A stretch of 64,000 bases of DNA from Amphibalanus amphitrite (Eukaryota; Arthropoda; Thecostraca; Balanomorpha; Balanidae). The notes under the pieces were generated by a model. The model was not told the DNA's origin and made no database searches. It saw only the letters and a program-made list of their open reading frames with translations. The stretch spans positions 248,001 to 312,000 of the forward strand of contig NW_024882031.1 in assembly GCF_019059575.1 (NCBI RefSeq), read 5' to 3'. This document shows positions 34,223-48,900 of this stretch, piece after piece (position 1 is the first letter of the stretch; each line of letters starts with the position of its first letter). The position numbers were made by a program, and so were the translations under genes.

Positions 34223-35389
34223 GGGGAGAGTGGGGTAAGATGCCCAGGGTGGGAAAGACGCCCCACCCCCTCTAGCGACGAAACAAAGAATCGCACCTGG
34301 AAATTAATGTTCTTAGCGTAAAGCAGAAGCCTGCCTGCACAAAAATTTGCGAAGCTCAGTTGGGCAACGGCTGGCTGGTGATTGCATGTTTTTTATTTGC
34401 TGCTTTCAAAAAATATTTTGGTGTCAGAACATTGTAAATATCAAAGAAGGTATATAATTTTTGCGTCCCTTGCTATAGTCGTGATACATTAACATGCGTC
34501 TACTGTGTCCCAAACAGTTTGTTTCAGGGTGTAGTTTTATGGCTCACAAATTGTACTGATTTAATGTTACTTCGGTACCTTGGGGTAAGATGCCCCCTGT
34601 CCTGATGGGGAAAGACGCCCCCCTAAATCCGTAGCCTGTCCTTCAAGCAGCCCGTCAAATCATTTATTACATACTTGTGATGAGAGACAAAAGCTGATCT
34701 GGGACTATTGAGAGTCCAGTACTGTCGGGTGCTCCCCATGCCGGTCTCTCGACCCACACAGCGACTTTTTGGGCGGCATCTGACTCTGAGAGCCCTCACG
34801 ACGGCCTCTGCGGGCCCCATTATTGGCTCCAGGGCCCCTCACGACATCCTTTGAGGGCTCCCACGTTGGCTCTACGGGCCGCGCTGGCATCTGAGGTCCC
34901 CACGATGGGCTCGAGGGACCTCAAGCATCATGAAGACCTATAAGGGCCCCACAATGGTCTTCGAACGCCACCACGGAGGCTTGTTTGGCCGCGCTGGATT
35001 ATGATGGCCCTAACGATGACCTCTGAAGCCCCTTACGACTACTTTTGAGGGCCCTTACGATGACGTTTGGTGTCTACTGCAGGCTCGAAGGGACTACTGA
35101 TTCGTTCAGGCGATTCACGTGCCCATTTATGTCACTTATAGTGCAGGGGGCATCTTCCCCAACGCCAGGGGGCGTCTTTCCCACCCTGTGGGGTAAGATG
35201 CCCCCTTTCACTTCTTCGGGAAAATGCTTAATAGCAAAAAAGTTATCATATTTCAGGCACGAAAGTGTGATATTTTTGGAGAAAAATGATATCGGCTTCC
35301 GTTGAAACTCCAAGTTTTTGCTTTCCGATCGTCATTTTCGAATAATATATGACATAACAAAACCCTGGGCATCTTTCCCCACTCTCCCC
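34223..35389. mobile_element. TA-flanked 1.17-kb non-autonomous element, copy 2
   Basis: Near-identical to the element at 7985-9161, in the same orientation, with the same GGGGAGAGTGGGGTAAGATG ends and TA on each side (34221-34222, 35390-35391). Small differences include a short deletion near 34338. The similarity suggests recent mobilisation of this family. Confidence 0.82.
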
Positions 35390-35391
35390 TA

Positions 35392-36950
35392 TATAATAAG
35401 CCAAGCTACTCCGGCTGCCCGCCCGGTCTCCCACAGCCTACATGCCACACAGCACACCAAACGCTCAAAACCAGCCAGTTCGATCATGATTCACCTGCAG
35501 CCGTTCATACCGCTCCGATGACAATGTGATGTTCTGTCTTTGGTAACACCACTCGGCACCCACCTCACAGGGATGAGGGAGAGGAGAGGGTCCTAGCTGC
35601 TGGGGGAGGGGGGGGGGGTCACAACAGCCGCCCCGCCGGGGTGTGTCACTGCCTGCAATATAACGGTGCCATTGTGCATACGACCCGCGCCCGCCGCGCT
35701 GCATTGCAGAGGTGGGGAACAGAAGAGCGGAGAGCGGGGAGGGGGGGGGGGGGCAGGCGTCCAGTGAGCTGGTGCGTGATTGGTGAGGGTAACAACCCGA
35801 GGCATGGAGTCCAACAACTTTGAGCTCGCTGCTGGTGTACCAATTTTCAACTGGAACTTTCGGTGTCAGCTTGCAGCACAAATTAACGTCAACTTCAAAC
35901 GCCAGTCACCTAGTCAGAATAGTGTATTTCCGATTAATGATATACCTGGTATACAATAGACTTTACAAAGGCGGGAACAAAATAGATGATTCGCTACGCT
36001 CTATCCCGGCCCGCCCCCAAAATACACCGGCCGGTTATAACAGGCGCACACTGCCGGCCGGCGGCCCTGCGCGGGCTGCCAACAGCAGAAGCAGGCGGTA
36101 ACACCCATCACAATACAATCCCGCAACCGAGAACAGGGCGGCCACCCACCGCCGCGCACGCCCGTTTAAATATAAAAGCTCCCGGCTATGTACAGGTTCG
36201 GATACCAGCGGTGGAATGCAGCTCTGACGCCGGAGGCCGCCCACCGCACGCGCACGGAGCACCACACACTCACACAGTCAGAAACCAGCGGTTATCATGC
36301 CCAACAGCGGCGCGCACGTCCGTCAGATATTGTCGCCTCGGGGCGGCACGTTTTCGGCAGCTCCGCCCAACAGCCCACATGCGCGCGGTGTATCACGAAT
36401 GTTAGCACTGCCGACCCGGCCCGACCCCGCTAGCCGTCTCTTGGCGGCCTTTCTGTCCGGCTCGCCTCCCCCGTGGAGACGCGTCTCTCCCTGTCTCTGT
36501 CTGGGAGCGTCCGGTCGGGCGGCGCGGGTCTCTCGTTCACTGGGCGGGGCCGGCCGGACCCCCTAATCTCACACACTACCCTGGACCACGCCGCCGGTCG
36601 CCGCAGCCCAGCCCACAGATCTGTGCCTCTTACTGGACCGGCTGACCTACCGCCTCTGACGGGTTGCCATCACACGCCGGCCCCGGATATCAGTCACGGC
36701 GTCAGTGACGTCACTCCAAGGTGCAGTAACGTCAGGGGGACACCTGGTGACGTCAGTAGCACCCTTTCAAGGCCTGGTGACATCGGGTTAACCTCGGCCC
36801 GCGGACAGAGCAGTTGGCTCTTTCCTGTGTCCCCAGCGTCGCGGGTCCTTCCATCATTTTGCCGTACCTGATGATGCCACACTCGGGGCAGATGACGTCA
36901 CAGGACGACCAGGTGACGTCACCGCTGACCGGTCAGGGTTCCAGTTCCAG
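35392..36950. other. 3' flank of AP3D1, GC-rich, CRE-type sites
   Basis: GC-rich sequence with poly-G runs near 35610 and 35742-35753 and a TATAAAAG near 36172 with no recognisable gene after it. Four perfect TGACGTCA palindromes lie at 36706, 36748, 36893 and 36914, just 3' of the AP3D1 stop codon. Confidence 0.5.
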
Positions 36951-39900
36951 TTAGGAGCACACGATGGCCCGCAGTTCGTCCACGACGTTAGCCAGCAGCT
37001 GCTGGTTGGTTCCCTTGCCGTCAATGCCCAGACGACCAGCCGCCTGCGGGGGAAGAGCAAAAGGTCACACAATGAGGAAGGCAAAGGTCACAGCATGAAC
37101 ACAGGACAGACACAAATATGTAGCCAGTACGAGCAATAATGATAACTAGTTGGGACTTTGAGTGTCCGGATTCAGCCAACAACAAAAATGTCATCGGCGA
37201 CGTGGTGGCGGCCCTGGTAGATGTATTCAGGGCCCACGTCGGGTGTTAGTCAGGAAACGCTAGGAGGGTGTCATCTTCATTCTTGAGTGTTCATCATGCC
37301 GATTACGGTATCATCATGGGTACGGTACCGATCTGCCCACAGTGACGGATGCGTCAGAGCCGGGGCTGCTGCCACACCGACCCACACAGTCAGAGCTCGG
37401 GGCAGCCGCCACCACACCCAGCCGTCCGGCCCGTTACATTGCCCGCAAAGCGGCGGGCACAGCAAGCAGACCCCCGCCCAGTCGACCGGTCGGGCGGACG
37501 GGCCGGGGCGGCGAAAAATTTGTGAACAATGGACAGGGACATGTTCGATGCCGGAACCGCCGAGGCTCGCCCTCGAGGCTGCAATACCCGCGCAGTGTAG
37601 AGCAGAGCCATTGTACTGAGCCCTGACCTGACCAGACCCGATCATCAACGAACAGGTCTGGCTTGGCTCAGCTACCAAAGAGTCTCCTCGACCCAATCTG
37701 AGCCGACCCGACCAAACCACGCACGACAGCAGACAAACAGACCAGTGATCACCTACGCGAAGCCCCAACCCGACAGATGTGGCCAAACGTGAGCCAACAC
37801 ATTCTCGGATATACATACAGTCCCAGTGCACATTCTGAACAGCCGATCCATGTCAGTGACTTGAACGCGTTCAGCTGTGCCCAAATACCGACGAGGCTTC
37901 CACCTTGTCTCACAAACTAATGACAAAAAGAGGGAAACACAAAAGCGAAGACCAATCCCATTGACGCGAAAGGCTTATGATAGGACGTTACTGGGAAATA
38001 TGCTACAAGGACCACACACAATCCTGCAGCAAAGTTACTCATTATTGAAAAAAAAACGAGGCACAATTAAAAACAAGGTGAGAAATAGTAGGCATAAAAC
38101 CAAACCTATCGTTTAACGCAGGCTCACGTTCAACTGAATATCCCAAAAGCGACGCTGGTGACCCAAAACCCGCGCCGCAGGCTTCATCCGGAGTTGACCG
38201 AACTCTCACTTCCTACCCCTACCCTCCCCGCCCTGCCCCACCTGACCCAGTGTGCCGGCGACCTCCCACCACTATGTCCCCTCCCCAGCCCGGGGGTAAG
38301 CTAACACCCTCCGCTGCCCACCACGCTTGCATTATGCTGCAGGGCGATGGCCATAGATACACGCACAGTGCATACGCAATACGTGCGCATAACAGGGAGT
38401 ATCATTAAATCCGTGGGCGGCATATACATGTGCTAGATAACGGGATTGTGTGGATGAAAATGAGGCTCAACCGGGAGGGACTAGGTATCCGATTGCGCCA
38501 CTAACTATGATTACATGATCAGTGACCACCCTGCGGTGATGCTAGGTCTTGGTAACGAAATTGGGCAAAACACGAGCAACGTGGTGCTTCTTGATTACCT
38601 ATTTACCTTAAGTATTTACCTTAGGTACCCTTTCGAGTAAGCAGCAAGGGTACTTTCGATTAATCATTCACCTATTCATGGTGAATGATAAATGTGGCCT
38701 GGTTCTTATAGATAGTCTACCTAAAGGTACATCACATGAACTCATATAACCACTGCAGTTGCCCAGCGCACAGGCTATATTAAAAAGTGGGAAAACGGAG
38801 TTCAATAAAGGTAGCCATTTTTCGAAAAAGTATCGATCAGCTATTTGAGCATTACCGATCAGCTATTTGGGCATTACTGACCAGTTGTTTGAGCAGCAGG
38901 CAGATGTGGTCGCCCTGCACGGAGCGGCTGTAGAGGCTGGCCGTGGTGTCTATTTGCTCCACCACCGTGTGTCGGCCCCAGAACGCTACCTTGTGCAACA
39001 CCTGTAACATATACAGTCAGTCAGACCATACAACACACCATGTGTCGGCCCCAGAACACTACCTTGTGCAACACCTGTAACATATACAGTCAGTCAGACA
39101 CGGACATAGTCAGTCAGAACATGCAACACACAAAGCATCGGTCCCAGAACGCTACCTTGTGCAACACCTGTAACATATACCATACAGTTAGTCAGACACG
39201 GACATATTTAGATCACAGAACACAGAGTGTCGGCCCTAGAACGCCACCTTATACCACAAGTCAAAGAGACAAAGTCAGATCTCAGAGAAGTCACAATAGG
39301 CATACCACACAGAGTATCGGCCCCATAAAGCTACCTTGTGCAACACCTGCTATACAGGAAGTCAGAGACATAAATACATGCGTGTCAGTCAGATCACAGA
39401 GCACAGCATATTATGCCGGCCCCAGAACGCTACCTTGTGAAGCACCTGTAGGGACAGACGTTGAAGAGTCGAGACGTACCGAAAAACCACACAACTGGCA
39501 ATCGAACCACAAATCACGCAACTGTAATTGCCCCAGAAGACCACTCGACGTAACATTAACCACACAGACACAGTACCTGAAACGTTCCGTTCACATAACT
39601 ACGCAGCTTTGAATTCAAGCCCATCTGCAGCTTCGCACATCTCCCTGACCTGATTAAAGTCGTCCGTGACCTCTGACACGACGCAGGTGGCCCGCGCAGT
39701 CAGCTGATCGCCCGAAAGCAGGTCGGCAAACAGCTGTTTGTCGTCGAGCTGACCAATCAGAAGTGAGGTGACCGGGAGCCGGAGTTTGAACGCCAGCCGG
39801 TCACTATCGCCCGACTGTGGGAACACAAAGAGACAGCGCTGGTCAGAGGGCATACGGCGAGAGCGAGGTCAATTAAGGGAGACGTGGGACATAAGAGGGG

Positions 39901-42900
39901 AGGGAAACAGAGGTCACGGTACCATTAATTATAAACAGGCAACACCATAGGCCAAACTACTTAGTGATAGCGAATTTCTAAACAAAGCGGTTGTTCCCAG
40001 CCAAACATATGCTCAGACACCCCACCCTTCTCCACCATGTATCAGCCTGAGCAGCAGCTGCACTGACATGTGTTTTTGATGTGATGCTGGCGGCCAGTTT
40101 GAGAGGCACGCTGACCTCATCCAGCCGGAGCCGGAGCGATACTTCCTCGGAGGCGCCGGCCGGCAGCGACAGCGGCTCCAGCTGGCCGAGCGGGTGGCGG
40201 TTAAGCGACGTCAGGTCAGACAAGGGGTGATTGGGGAAAGCGTATGAGCATTCTTAGTACTGACTGCCTATTTCGAATGGAAATCGTCAACGCATGATTT
40301 GACGAGTAACTAATGACGTTCTCGTAAAGGGTGACCGATGAATAAAAAACAACTGCAGTTTAATTGCACTAGGCACAGCTGACGCATATACCCATCAAAT
40401 ATGGCTTTTTCGTCTGTGGTATATCCTAAGTTGGCGACAGCACTTTCCCCATGAATTTCCCCCACCTCTTCCCTTTCCAACACTGCCTTTATTTCTCCCT
40501 CCCCCACTCACCTCTTGTACGAGTGTGACGCCGTCTTTGGGCGTCAGCTCGAGCAGCACGTCCGTCAGGTCGTCCCTGCCGCGGTTGGTGACTGCCACGG
40601 CCACCGACACCTCCCCGCTGTCCGGCGCACCGGCGCGGGGCTCGTACATCTGATGACGAGAGAAATATTAGCGGTGTGACACCAAGTCGAGGCCAGCAGC
40701 TAACGGGTATGGGGATGAAGAGTGGTATTGTGGGGACAAAGCTGGGCGGAGGGAGTCAGCAAATGTCAGGGGAAAGAACACGTCGTGTCTGGGGTCCTGG
40801 CAAATGAGACTGAGGGCAGCTGCTACTGATAGAATGCGTTCATAAAACTGTCAATGGAGTCATTGCAGATGACGACTCAGGTGTCAATAATATAACTGAT
40901 CACACACTAATTCAATTGCTAAGATCCCGAAGAAGTGATGGTGTGTGTCCCAACTCCCATCCACAACCGTCTCGTCTGGAATTACTTCCGGAGCGGTTAA
41001 CGTGTCGCCACTCACCAGTTTGAGGTGTTCGTTTTCGGCCAGCGGCCGGAGCCGCGACTCTGACACATCCTCTCCCAGTCCGGGCAGCAGCACCTCGTGG
41101 CTGGGGGTCGATATGCCGGCCGCCTCCTCGTACCCCAGCAGGCGGCCAGATTTCTCCTGTGGAGCGGCCGACAATAATGCAATTACAGCAAAACCACTTA
41201 CAGACCAACACAGCTCCATCGGTACACTCAACAATATGTATCGACTCAATATCCGACATAGCTAGCATGCTCAGCACAACTTACATACAAATACCCTATT
41301 GGATACTTGGGCAGAATAAAGCCGAGCGATTCCAGGCCCAAGCCTACGGCACTTTCAATCATTACACGTAACTGACCTTTTTACTCTTCTTGCTCTTTTT
41401 GGCTGACTTGTGTTTCTTCTGCTTGGCCTCTCCGTTGGTCTCTGGGGGTGTGGCCTCTCCGTTGGCAGTGGGCGCCGTCTCGGCGGCCGGGGCGGGGGCG
41501 GGGGCGGCGGGTTTTGAGTCGGACGGCGCCAGCAACTCGGCGTTGCTGGTGGCGGGGGCGGCCGAGTCTGCTGCTCCTTCCGCCGGAGTGGACGCCGGCA
41601 TATCGCTCAGCCAAAACTCGATGTCGTCCTGGAAAAAAGGAAAGTGTCACTGAACACTTACTTATTCTGAAGTCCCGCCGAAAACTATGGCTTAGTCACA
41701 ACCAACATTTACTATCATTGAAGGAGACAGACTATCTGATAAATGCTTCATCGTGAAGTCCACTAGGCCCTAAAAGCCATCGAAGCTCGTTAGACTACAG
41801 CAAGAACCCGCTCTTATCCCACCTGCGGGTTTTTGCCGTTTGCCGGCGCCGCCGTGGTCTCCGCCGCCGGCTGCTCGGTCCCCGCCTCCGCCTGTCCGCC
41901 TTCCACCGTCTCCCGGTCCGCCTTGTCCTTCTTGTGCTTCCGCTTCTTCTCGTCCTTGTCCTTCTTTTTCTTCTTCTTGGGCCGCGCCTCTGGCCTGGTG
42001 TCGGCCAGCTGTGCCGGCGGCGGCGCCCGGCCCGGCTGACGGTGTGACCTCACCGGCAGCACTTCGTCCGGCGCCAGCGGCCTGTGCAGGAAGGACGAAC
42101 GTGTGCGGGTTAATAACGATATAACGGCAAATGACGCGCTTATTTTCAGGAAAACAAAACAAAAAGAGCTGGTGTGAAAACTTTCAGATTCAATAATTGA
42201 CAAACAACTAATTTCAGAATCAAGATCCTGAAGAGCAATTGAGAGAAGTGGTGTATTTAAAACATCAGCTAAAACTTTCCGTAACACAAACCTACCAAAG
42301 TTTTCTTCCCATGGCTGATCTAAGAGAAACTTGACAAAACCGGTAGTTAGATCTCCGAGCCAGCTAACGCCAGTGAAATCCGAGCCAGTTTCATTAACCT
42401 AGTTATATATCAAGTGTCTACCGAAAGCTCGCGCCACTCCCACCCCTGACCCAGCACAGCATATTCCTGACTCATTCGTCCAGACCCTCTAACGCGTCTC
42501 ATTCCCACACTCACTCGTCCAGATTGATGTCCAGCGCCCGGTGCGGGTCGTCGGCCGGCCGAGTGTCCTTCTCGTCCTCAGAGGAGCGCGCGCCCTCGGG
42601 CATCTCTCCTCCGACACTGACCTCGTGCACCACCGGCACGGCGTCCTCGTCAGAGGACGACTTCGGCTCGCCCTCTGTGGAACGGCGAGCACGAGGGAGG
42701 GGTCAGAGTAACTGCAGGTGGAACATTACAACTTGTTTGTGGCCATGGGAGGCGATGAAAGCAAAGGTCATGAAGCCCTTGAATACAAAGTGCTTCACTC
42801 ATTGATGAAGTTTTTACGTGGCAAAGGCAACATCGAGCGAACGCATCGATAAAAACTGAGTGGATCTGTATTGTTGACCATTTAACAAGCGGAAGGTAAC

Positions 42901-45900
42901 TTACTCTTCTTCTTCTTTTTCTTGTTCTTTTTACTAGACTTGTATGACCGGTTCTGCATCTTGAGGTAGTCATCCGAGCTCGCAAGACCTGTAAGGTACA
43001 ATAAAGTTGCAACAAATTCACAGGCTGACGCGCCCTTTTTTTTGGAAATAGTTCAACTAAAGCGAAATAATACCGCCTAAGGCTACAACCCATGAAAGCT
43101 AAACAAACCTTTTCCAAAAGAGACACATTTCAAACAATTCACTCCCTCCAACAATCTACTTTCTCCCTTGCTTGAACCCCTCCACCCCTCTCACCACCGA
43201 TCCGTAGTGGCACGTTGATATCGAGCTGCTGGACGGGCACATCTCCCATCTCCCCGGCAGCAATCGCCGAGCCGCCGGCACCGCCGTAGTTGGCTCCGCT
43301 GGACTGCAGCGAGCCCTTCAGGTAGTGCGGGTTGTGCGCCTGCTCGTGCGCCCGCGCCTCGCGACTCTGTGGGAGCGAGCGACTAGTCGTCAGCGGGATG
43401 GTGACAGCTGAGATAAGAGCGTGATTTATGGCAAGTCATCGATTATTTCCTAAGGTCTTTAGGACAGTCTGAACAAGACAGAGCAACACTGAATCATGTG
43501 TAGAGCAGCCGAATTTATGTGCTGTAGCTCCGAGTTATTTAGTTATATCTGAGCTCTGGAAACACAGTTAAATCTAAAAAAGCCCTCACATCGGACTGAT
43601 ACATCTGATGAATGTCCTTCTCTCATCCATGACTGCCGCCCACCCTTCTGAGCTCCTTAAGAATAACTGCCATCTCACCTTTCTGAGTTCCTCGGCGGTC
43701 GGCTGGTAGCGTTTCTCGGTATGCGCCGCCGGTCCCGCTCCCCGGTTCTCGGCCTTCACGAACACCTCCACCCCGTAGTCGGCGGTCTCCAGCTCGTCGG
43801 CCGATTCGTCCGACGGCTCGTTAATCCATTCGTCTAGGTTGAGTCCCTCAGGTACCGGGACCTGAAGGATGACGCATATAACAGTCAGTGTCTCCTGGTT
43901 AGCGCCATGGCATGACGCATATTTTTACATCCCGGTTATTTAACCTCAGTTAACGTCTCTTGTTCATCGTCAACTCAAGAAGAGTCCTACTTAACCGGCC
44001 GATTAGTCCTGAAGTCAAGTATGAAACTCCCCGAAGAAACAAGCTACATTAGCGGACACTACTCAGTTACCAACCACCACACGCCTTAGTATTATTCTAA
44101 TGAAACCCAACTCACCTTCTTCTGCGCCTTGGGTGCCACGGGGTTGAGCTCTCCGCTGAAGAGCTGCTGCAGCTCGGCGCCCAGCCTCTCTCCGCGCGAC
44201 TGCAGCTTCTGTACCGTCTTCATGAGCTGGAGGGCAGAGGTGGCGCGCTCCTGTACCTCCAGATCGGCAGACGAGGCGAACGTCGGCAGCGTTTCGATCA
44301 TCAGCTCGGCCACCTGGGTGAACAGGGGAGGAGATGGGGGGGGGGGGGGGGGGGTCAGACGGAGGTTTGTGGAGTAGGGTGTGAAGGATGCAGACCGCGC
44401 GAGACCTGCACTGTAGAGACGGTCTACATAATGTGCCTTGAACTTCGGCAGGACGTGACAGCAGGTGTAGCGAGCAATCACTATCCGCAACTACCCTGCA
44501 ACACACTGAAGATTCATGTTAAATGCTGATCAGTCATGGTATAGCATTCCACTATCCTTTCCTTCATTCCATCTCCCCACGCTACATCGCCTGACACACC
44601 TTCTCACACATAAGGTCGCATCCTCTTTCTCTCCAGCTTTCCCTTCAAGCCCTCTCTCTTACCTGATTGACCTCCACCATGGCGCCATCCACGTCCTCCG
44701 GCTGCTCACTCTGCTCGGCACGCGCCAACATCCTCGCGTACAGCTTCAGCACGTTCTGCACGTACACTGCCAGGATGTGCGCCGGCAGGCTGGCCGTGCG
44801 GGTGCGCAGCATCGCCTCGACGGTGGCGCGGATGTTGGGCAGGTACTCGGCGAACTCACCGCAGATCCACGCGGCCGCGTACAAAACCTGGAGCAGAACA
44901 GAAAAGTGGTGTCAGATGGATTGACAGTTGCGAAGGGAAGGAACATGAGTCGGTTGACGAGTCATTCTTGTTAAAGTAAATTAGACAGACAACACAAGCA
45001 GAAAAAGTAGCATAAGTTTCAGAAAGTAGACAAAACATAAAAAGGAACAGCCATCAATCAGTATCTTACAGGCTGCTACCAAACATAATTAATCAAACAA
45101 TAGTAAATGCAGAAAACGCGGCAAACACCTCTACTAGATAAAAAAAAAAAACGAACACCAGACTGCTTCAGCAACTATATTCCACAACAAACAACACTTC
45201 CAACCATCAGCATCAGCCTCATCAGCAGCCAGCCTCCTCTCCCACCACACCAAACGCCTCCTCTCTTACCTCCAGCATGGTGTTTTTGTGCGCGGCCGTG
45301 GCCAGGACGTGTGCGTTGTCGAGCAGCAGCGCCATCTGAGCGACGGCAAAGTGTCGGATGGCCACCACTCTCACTGTGACGTCCATCATCTGTGCGGCTA
45401 CCAGCGGGCCGTGCTGGGAGCCCTCGATCCGCGTCAGCTCCACCAGCACGCTCAGGTACCTGACAGAGGGAGGGGATGAGGGGGTGAGACGGGGGCGGGA
45501 ATCGAATTCTACGGCCGGCTACCATCATCGGCACAGTATCTAAACACGAACATCATAACCGACACACTTGAACAGGTACGATGAAAATATGCACATATCT
45601 AGTCGACCTGTTGCTCAGACCAGACCCCACAAATACACTTCAAACTAGTTGAGCTCAAGTTACAGCTACAGCGTCATGCTCCATATACAACGAGAATCAT
45701 GCTTACTTAGCCTCTCCAGGCAATGATTCGCTCACCATTCAAAGTTAGTGACGAACTGATAGTTGTTCTGACTGCAGATGAAGATCAGCTTGGAAAGCAG
45801 CTCATCCCTGTACGTGCTGCCCTCTGCGCGGTCCATGTGCACCATCAGCTTCTTCACGATCTCCATCAGGTTCTTCTTGGAGACCATGCCGTACAGCAGG

Positions 45901-48900
45901 TCCAGCGCTCGGAGTCTGATCGATTCGTCCTTGTCATCCAGACACTGCATGATGAGGTCCTTGTGCACGGTGACGGACTTGGGGTGACTCTGCAGGATTT
46001 TCCCCATGGCCAGCAGGCCCAGGTACTTGAGGTTCTGGTCAGAGTCCTCGATAAGGATGCGCAGCTTCTGGACGCAGAGCTGGATGGACGCGTTGTGGCT
46101 CGGCATGCCGGAAGAGATGGAGATGAGCACTGCAGACAGAGAGCCACAATTCTCAGAGGTGACAAGGGCTGAGGTTCAAGGGAAGCCGTGATGAGTATGT
46201 GCACAAGAATGGGCCATTAGCCCTGGCATTATCAGAGAGGATTCACCAACCGAACAGCACGACAAAGTGGTTTTCAAAAATAACGCTGTACGAAAAACGA
46301 TGAAAATATGACACCTACCTATTCCATTTTTCCCGATCCCACAGGTCTGCATTACCCCCACCCAGCTCCTCTAGGTTGCTTCGCTGAGCGACACTAAACA
46401 CACTGTGTAACATTAGTTAACACTTTGACTGTGCCAATGGTTCTACTCCCTTGCGTCTCGGGCTCTGTCTTACTTACCAGCGATCACCGTGTTGATACAC
46501 TCGTACAGCAACGACATGGCTGATGTACTGGAAACACACAGCGTAGAATGTCACGGTCACGACACATGAGGAGTCTAGCCATCCCATGAGACACGAGGAG
46601 TCTCCCCACACCATGAGACATTGAGATCATCAACCCATCCCCGGAGTCCAGCCTTGACTGTGACTGACCTGTGTATGAGGTTGGTCAGCGGCTCGATCAG
46701 TTTCCGACCGAGACGCGGCTCCAGCGTCGTTAGAGCTCCGAACTGAGGGCACATAACAAAAACGGTGTCAGACGGCCAGCCATGCTTGCCGTATCCACGG
46801 CGTGAACTGCTCAGTGCTAACAGAGATACGAGGATGGAAATATCGACAGATGTCCGGGAAGTTCAGTCTGTGCCGTTGACAGTCTCTCCGGACACCGCTC
46901 TATCACGCAGACTGCGTCACACTCACCAGCTTGATGATCTTGATGAGCATCCAGTTGTTGGTGGACGACGTCATCAGCTTGAAAAAGACGGGCGCCAGGC
47001 CCAGGTAGTTCTGCGGGTTCTTCCTGGCCAGCTCGCAGATGACGTTCACAGCCGCACTCTGTACACCTGTGGGCACGACGACAGTCAGACTAGGTCAGAG
47101 TGGGAAGGACACGGACTAGTCAATGTGGCGTGAGACTGAGAAGCAGCCTTAGAGCGGTGCATCAAATGCAAAGGGAGTTACAGGCTACAGCTTAATGGTA
47201 CGTCTAGATGTGTTTAGCTAAAAACATCAGCAGAAGTGAGGACAATGAAGCCTACAGGCACAATAATGCCTCAATCATGACTTCTGTCACAAAGGAGACC
47301 AAACTAACGTTTCCTATCAATGATCGTCGTCCAAAGCTTACCCGGATCAGGATCGTCGAGCTTGTCCTTTAGCCGGGGGAACGCTGGCCTCAGTGCCTCT
47401 GGGAACTTGAGGAAGATCTTGTACATGAGCAGCACCGCCTTCTTCCGCAGGTAAGGCTTCGTGGAAGACAGCTGGAAACAAACAAAATGCCAGCCAGTCA
47501 GACAAGCCCGACATGGCGTCTTAAGAACGTACGCATTACATCTCTAATTCACTTTCCGATTGGAGCTCAGCTCTCACCTTCCGTAAGCGCTGATTAATGT
47601 ACGAGCTCCCGCTTGCATTAATGTTGCGTTAGTCTCGCTCACCACATCCATCCCACGTCTTCCTGTCCATCACTTTTCACACTTTGTACTGCACTCAATT
47701 CGCTCAGTCACTCATCCCCGCCCTATAACCCGCGCTCGCCAATGTCACTGTCCACTTTTTAGAGCCAGCCACTCTACAACAGCTGCCTGCTCCCCTCGAA
47801 TCACAGGCGCCTTTCAGCCCCTTTCAGCGTCCTCCTACCAGTGTCATGACGTCGTTAGCCAGGTAGCGTTATCTTGGCATTATCGTCTAATCCAGTGGTC
47901 GGCAGGTCATTCGGGGTCGTGCCCCCTTTTTGGGCGCCAGGCATGGCCATTACCCCCACCTACCAGACCCCATTGCTGACACAACCAAGTTTACTGAAAT
48001 TCCATACCGTCCTGGAACTCTTTGGGTATTTGTGCATTTCCAATGCATCAAATTTAAAACATGACACTTCCTCCACAAAACATTAATACCTATATCCCAG
48101 TAGCGGCGGAACACCTTCAATTAGGGGGGGGGGGGGGGGGGCACTGCCGACTTTTGGTCCCATTCTTTCCATGCAACGCCCATTGGGCTAATGTTAAAAT
48201 GCAAAAATCAAAGGGTGCACGGTGCCCCGGTGCCCTCCCCGTTCCGCCGCCTATGCTATATCCCATTTAACCCTTGTACGTATAGGGGCGGCGGGTGGTT
48301 TTTCGTTAAAAGCTCACGTAAAAAGGCATTGGATCACGACCAAATTGTACCCTCGAACCCATCATTTTTTTTTTTTACCAGCCCGGAAAATATCATGACC
48401 TGAGACCAGTTATACCAACAGAAAAATAACCGCCTGCCGGAATTTTTTCCTCAAGACCGCTTCACATACGGAGCGCAAACGCGATGGGCTCGTAAGCGGA
48501 CACGGCTTTACCGTTTACGCTCCATATGTGAAACGATCTTTAGGCAAAAATTCCGGCAGGCGGCTATTTTTCTGTTGGTAAAACTGGCCTCTGGACCCAT
48601 AATGACCGTTGGCTTATGAGCTTTATCTGGAGATCATCTTGAGCCATAAAATCTCACTTCAAGAAGTTATAGCGGGTCCCGATTTTCTCGACACTTGTCA
48701 TTGCCCTCTTGAATGAGACGGAATGACCAAGAACCTTAAAAATGGGCAGGAGCGGCTTCCTATTGTCACGGGTAGCACGCTCGTCTTTTTTATGCACAGC
48801 TCCATATCAGAGTCCGAGAGGCCGCGGGGGTCCGATCGACTCCTCCCCCTAACGTTAGCGGCTGTTGAAACGCCAACACACGGGCGACGGTTAAAAGTTG

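Noticed and set aside
36172-36433. TATA-driven gene on the plus strand
   Set aside because: A TATAAAAG is present, but the overlapping frames that follow have no recognisable protein content.
39601-39649. Extension of AP3D1 exon 22 to a stop (REMCEAADGLEFKAA)
   Set aside because: The GTCAGG at 39649 joins in phase with exon 23, and the joined sequence aligns with vertebrate AP3D1; the extension does not.
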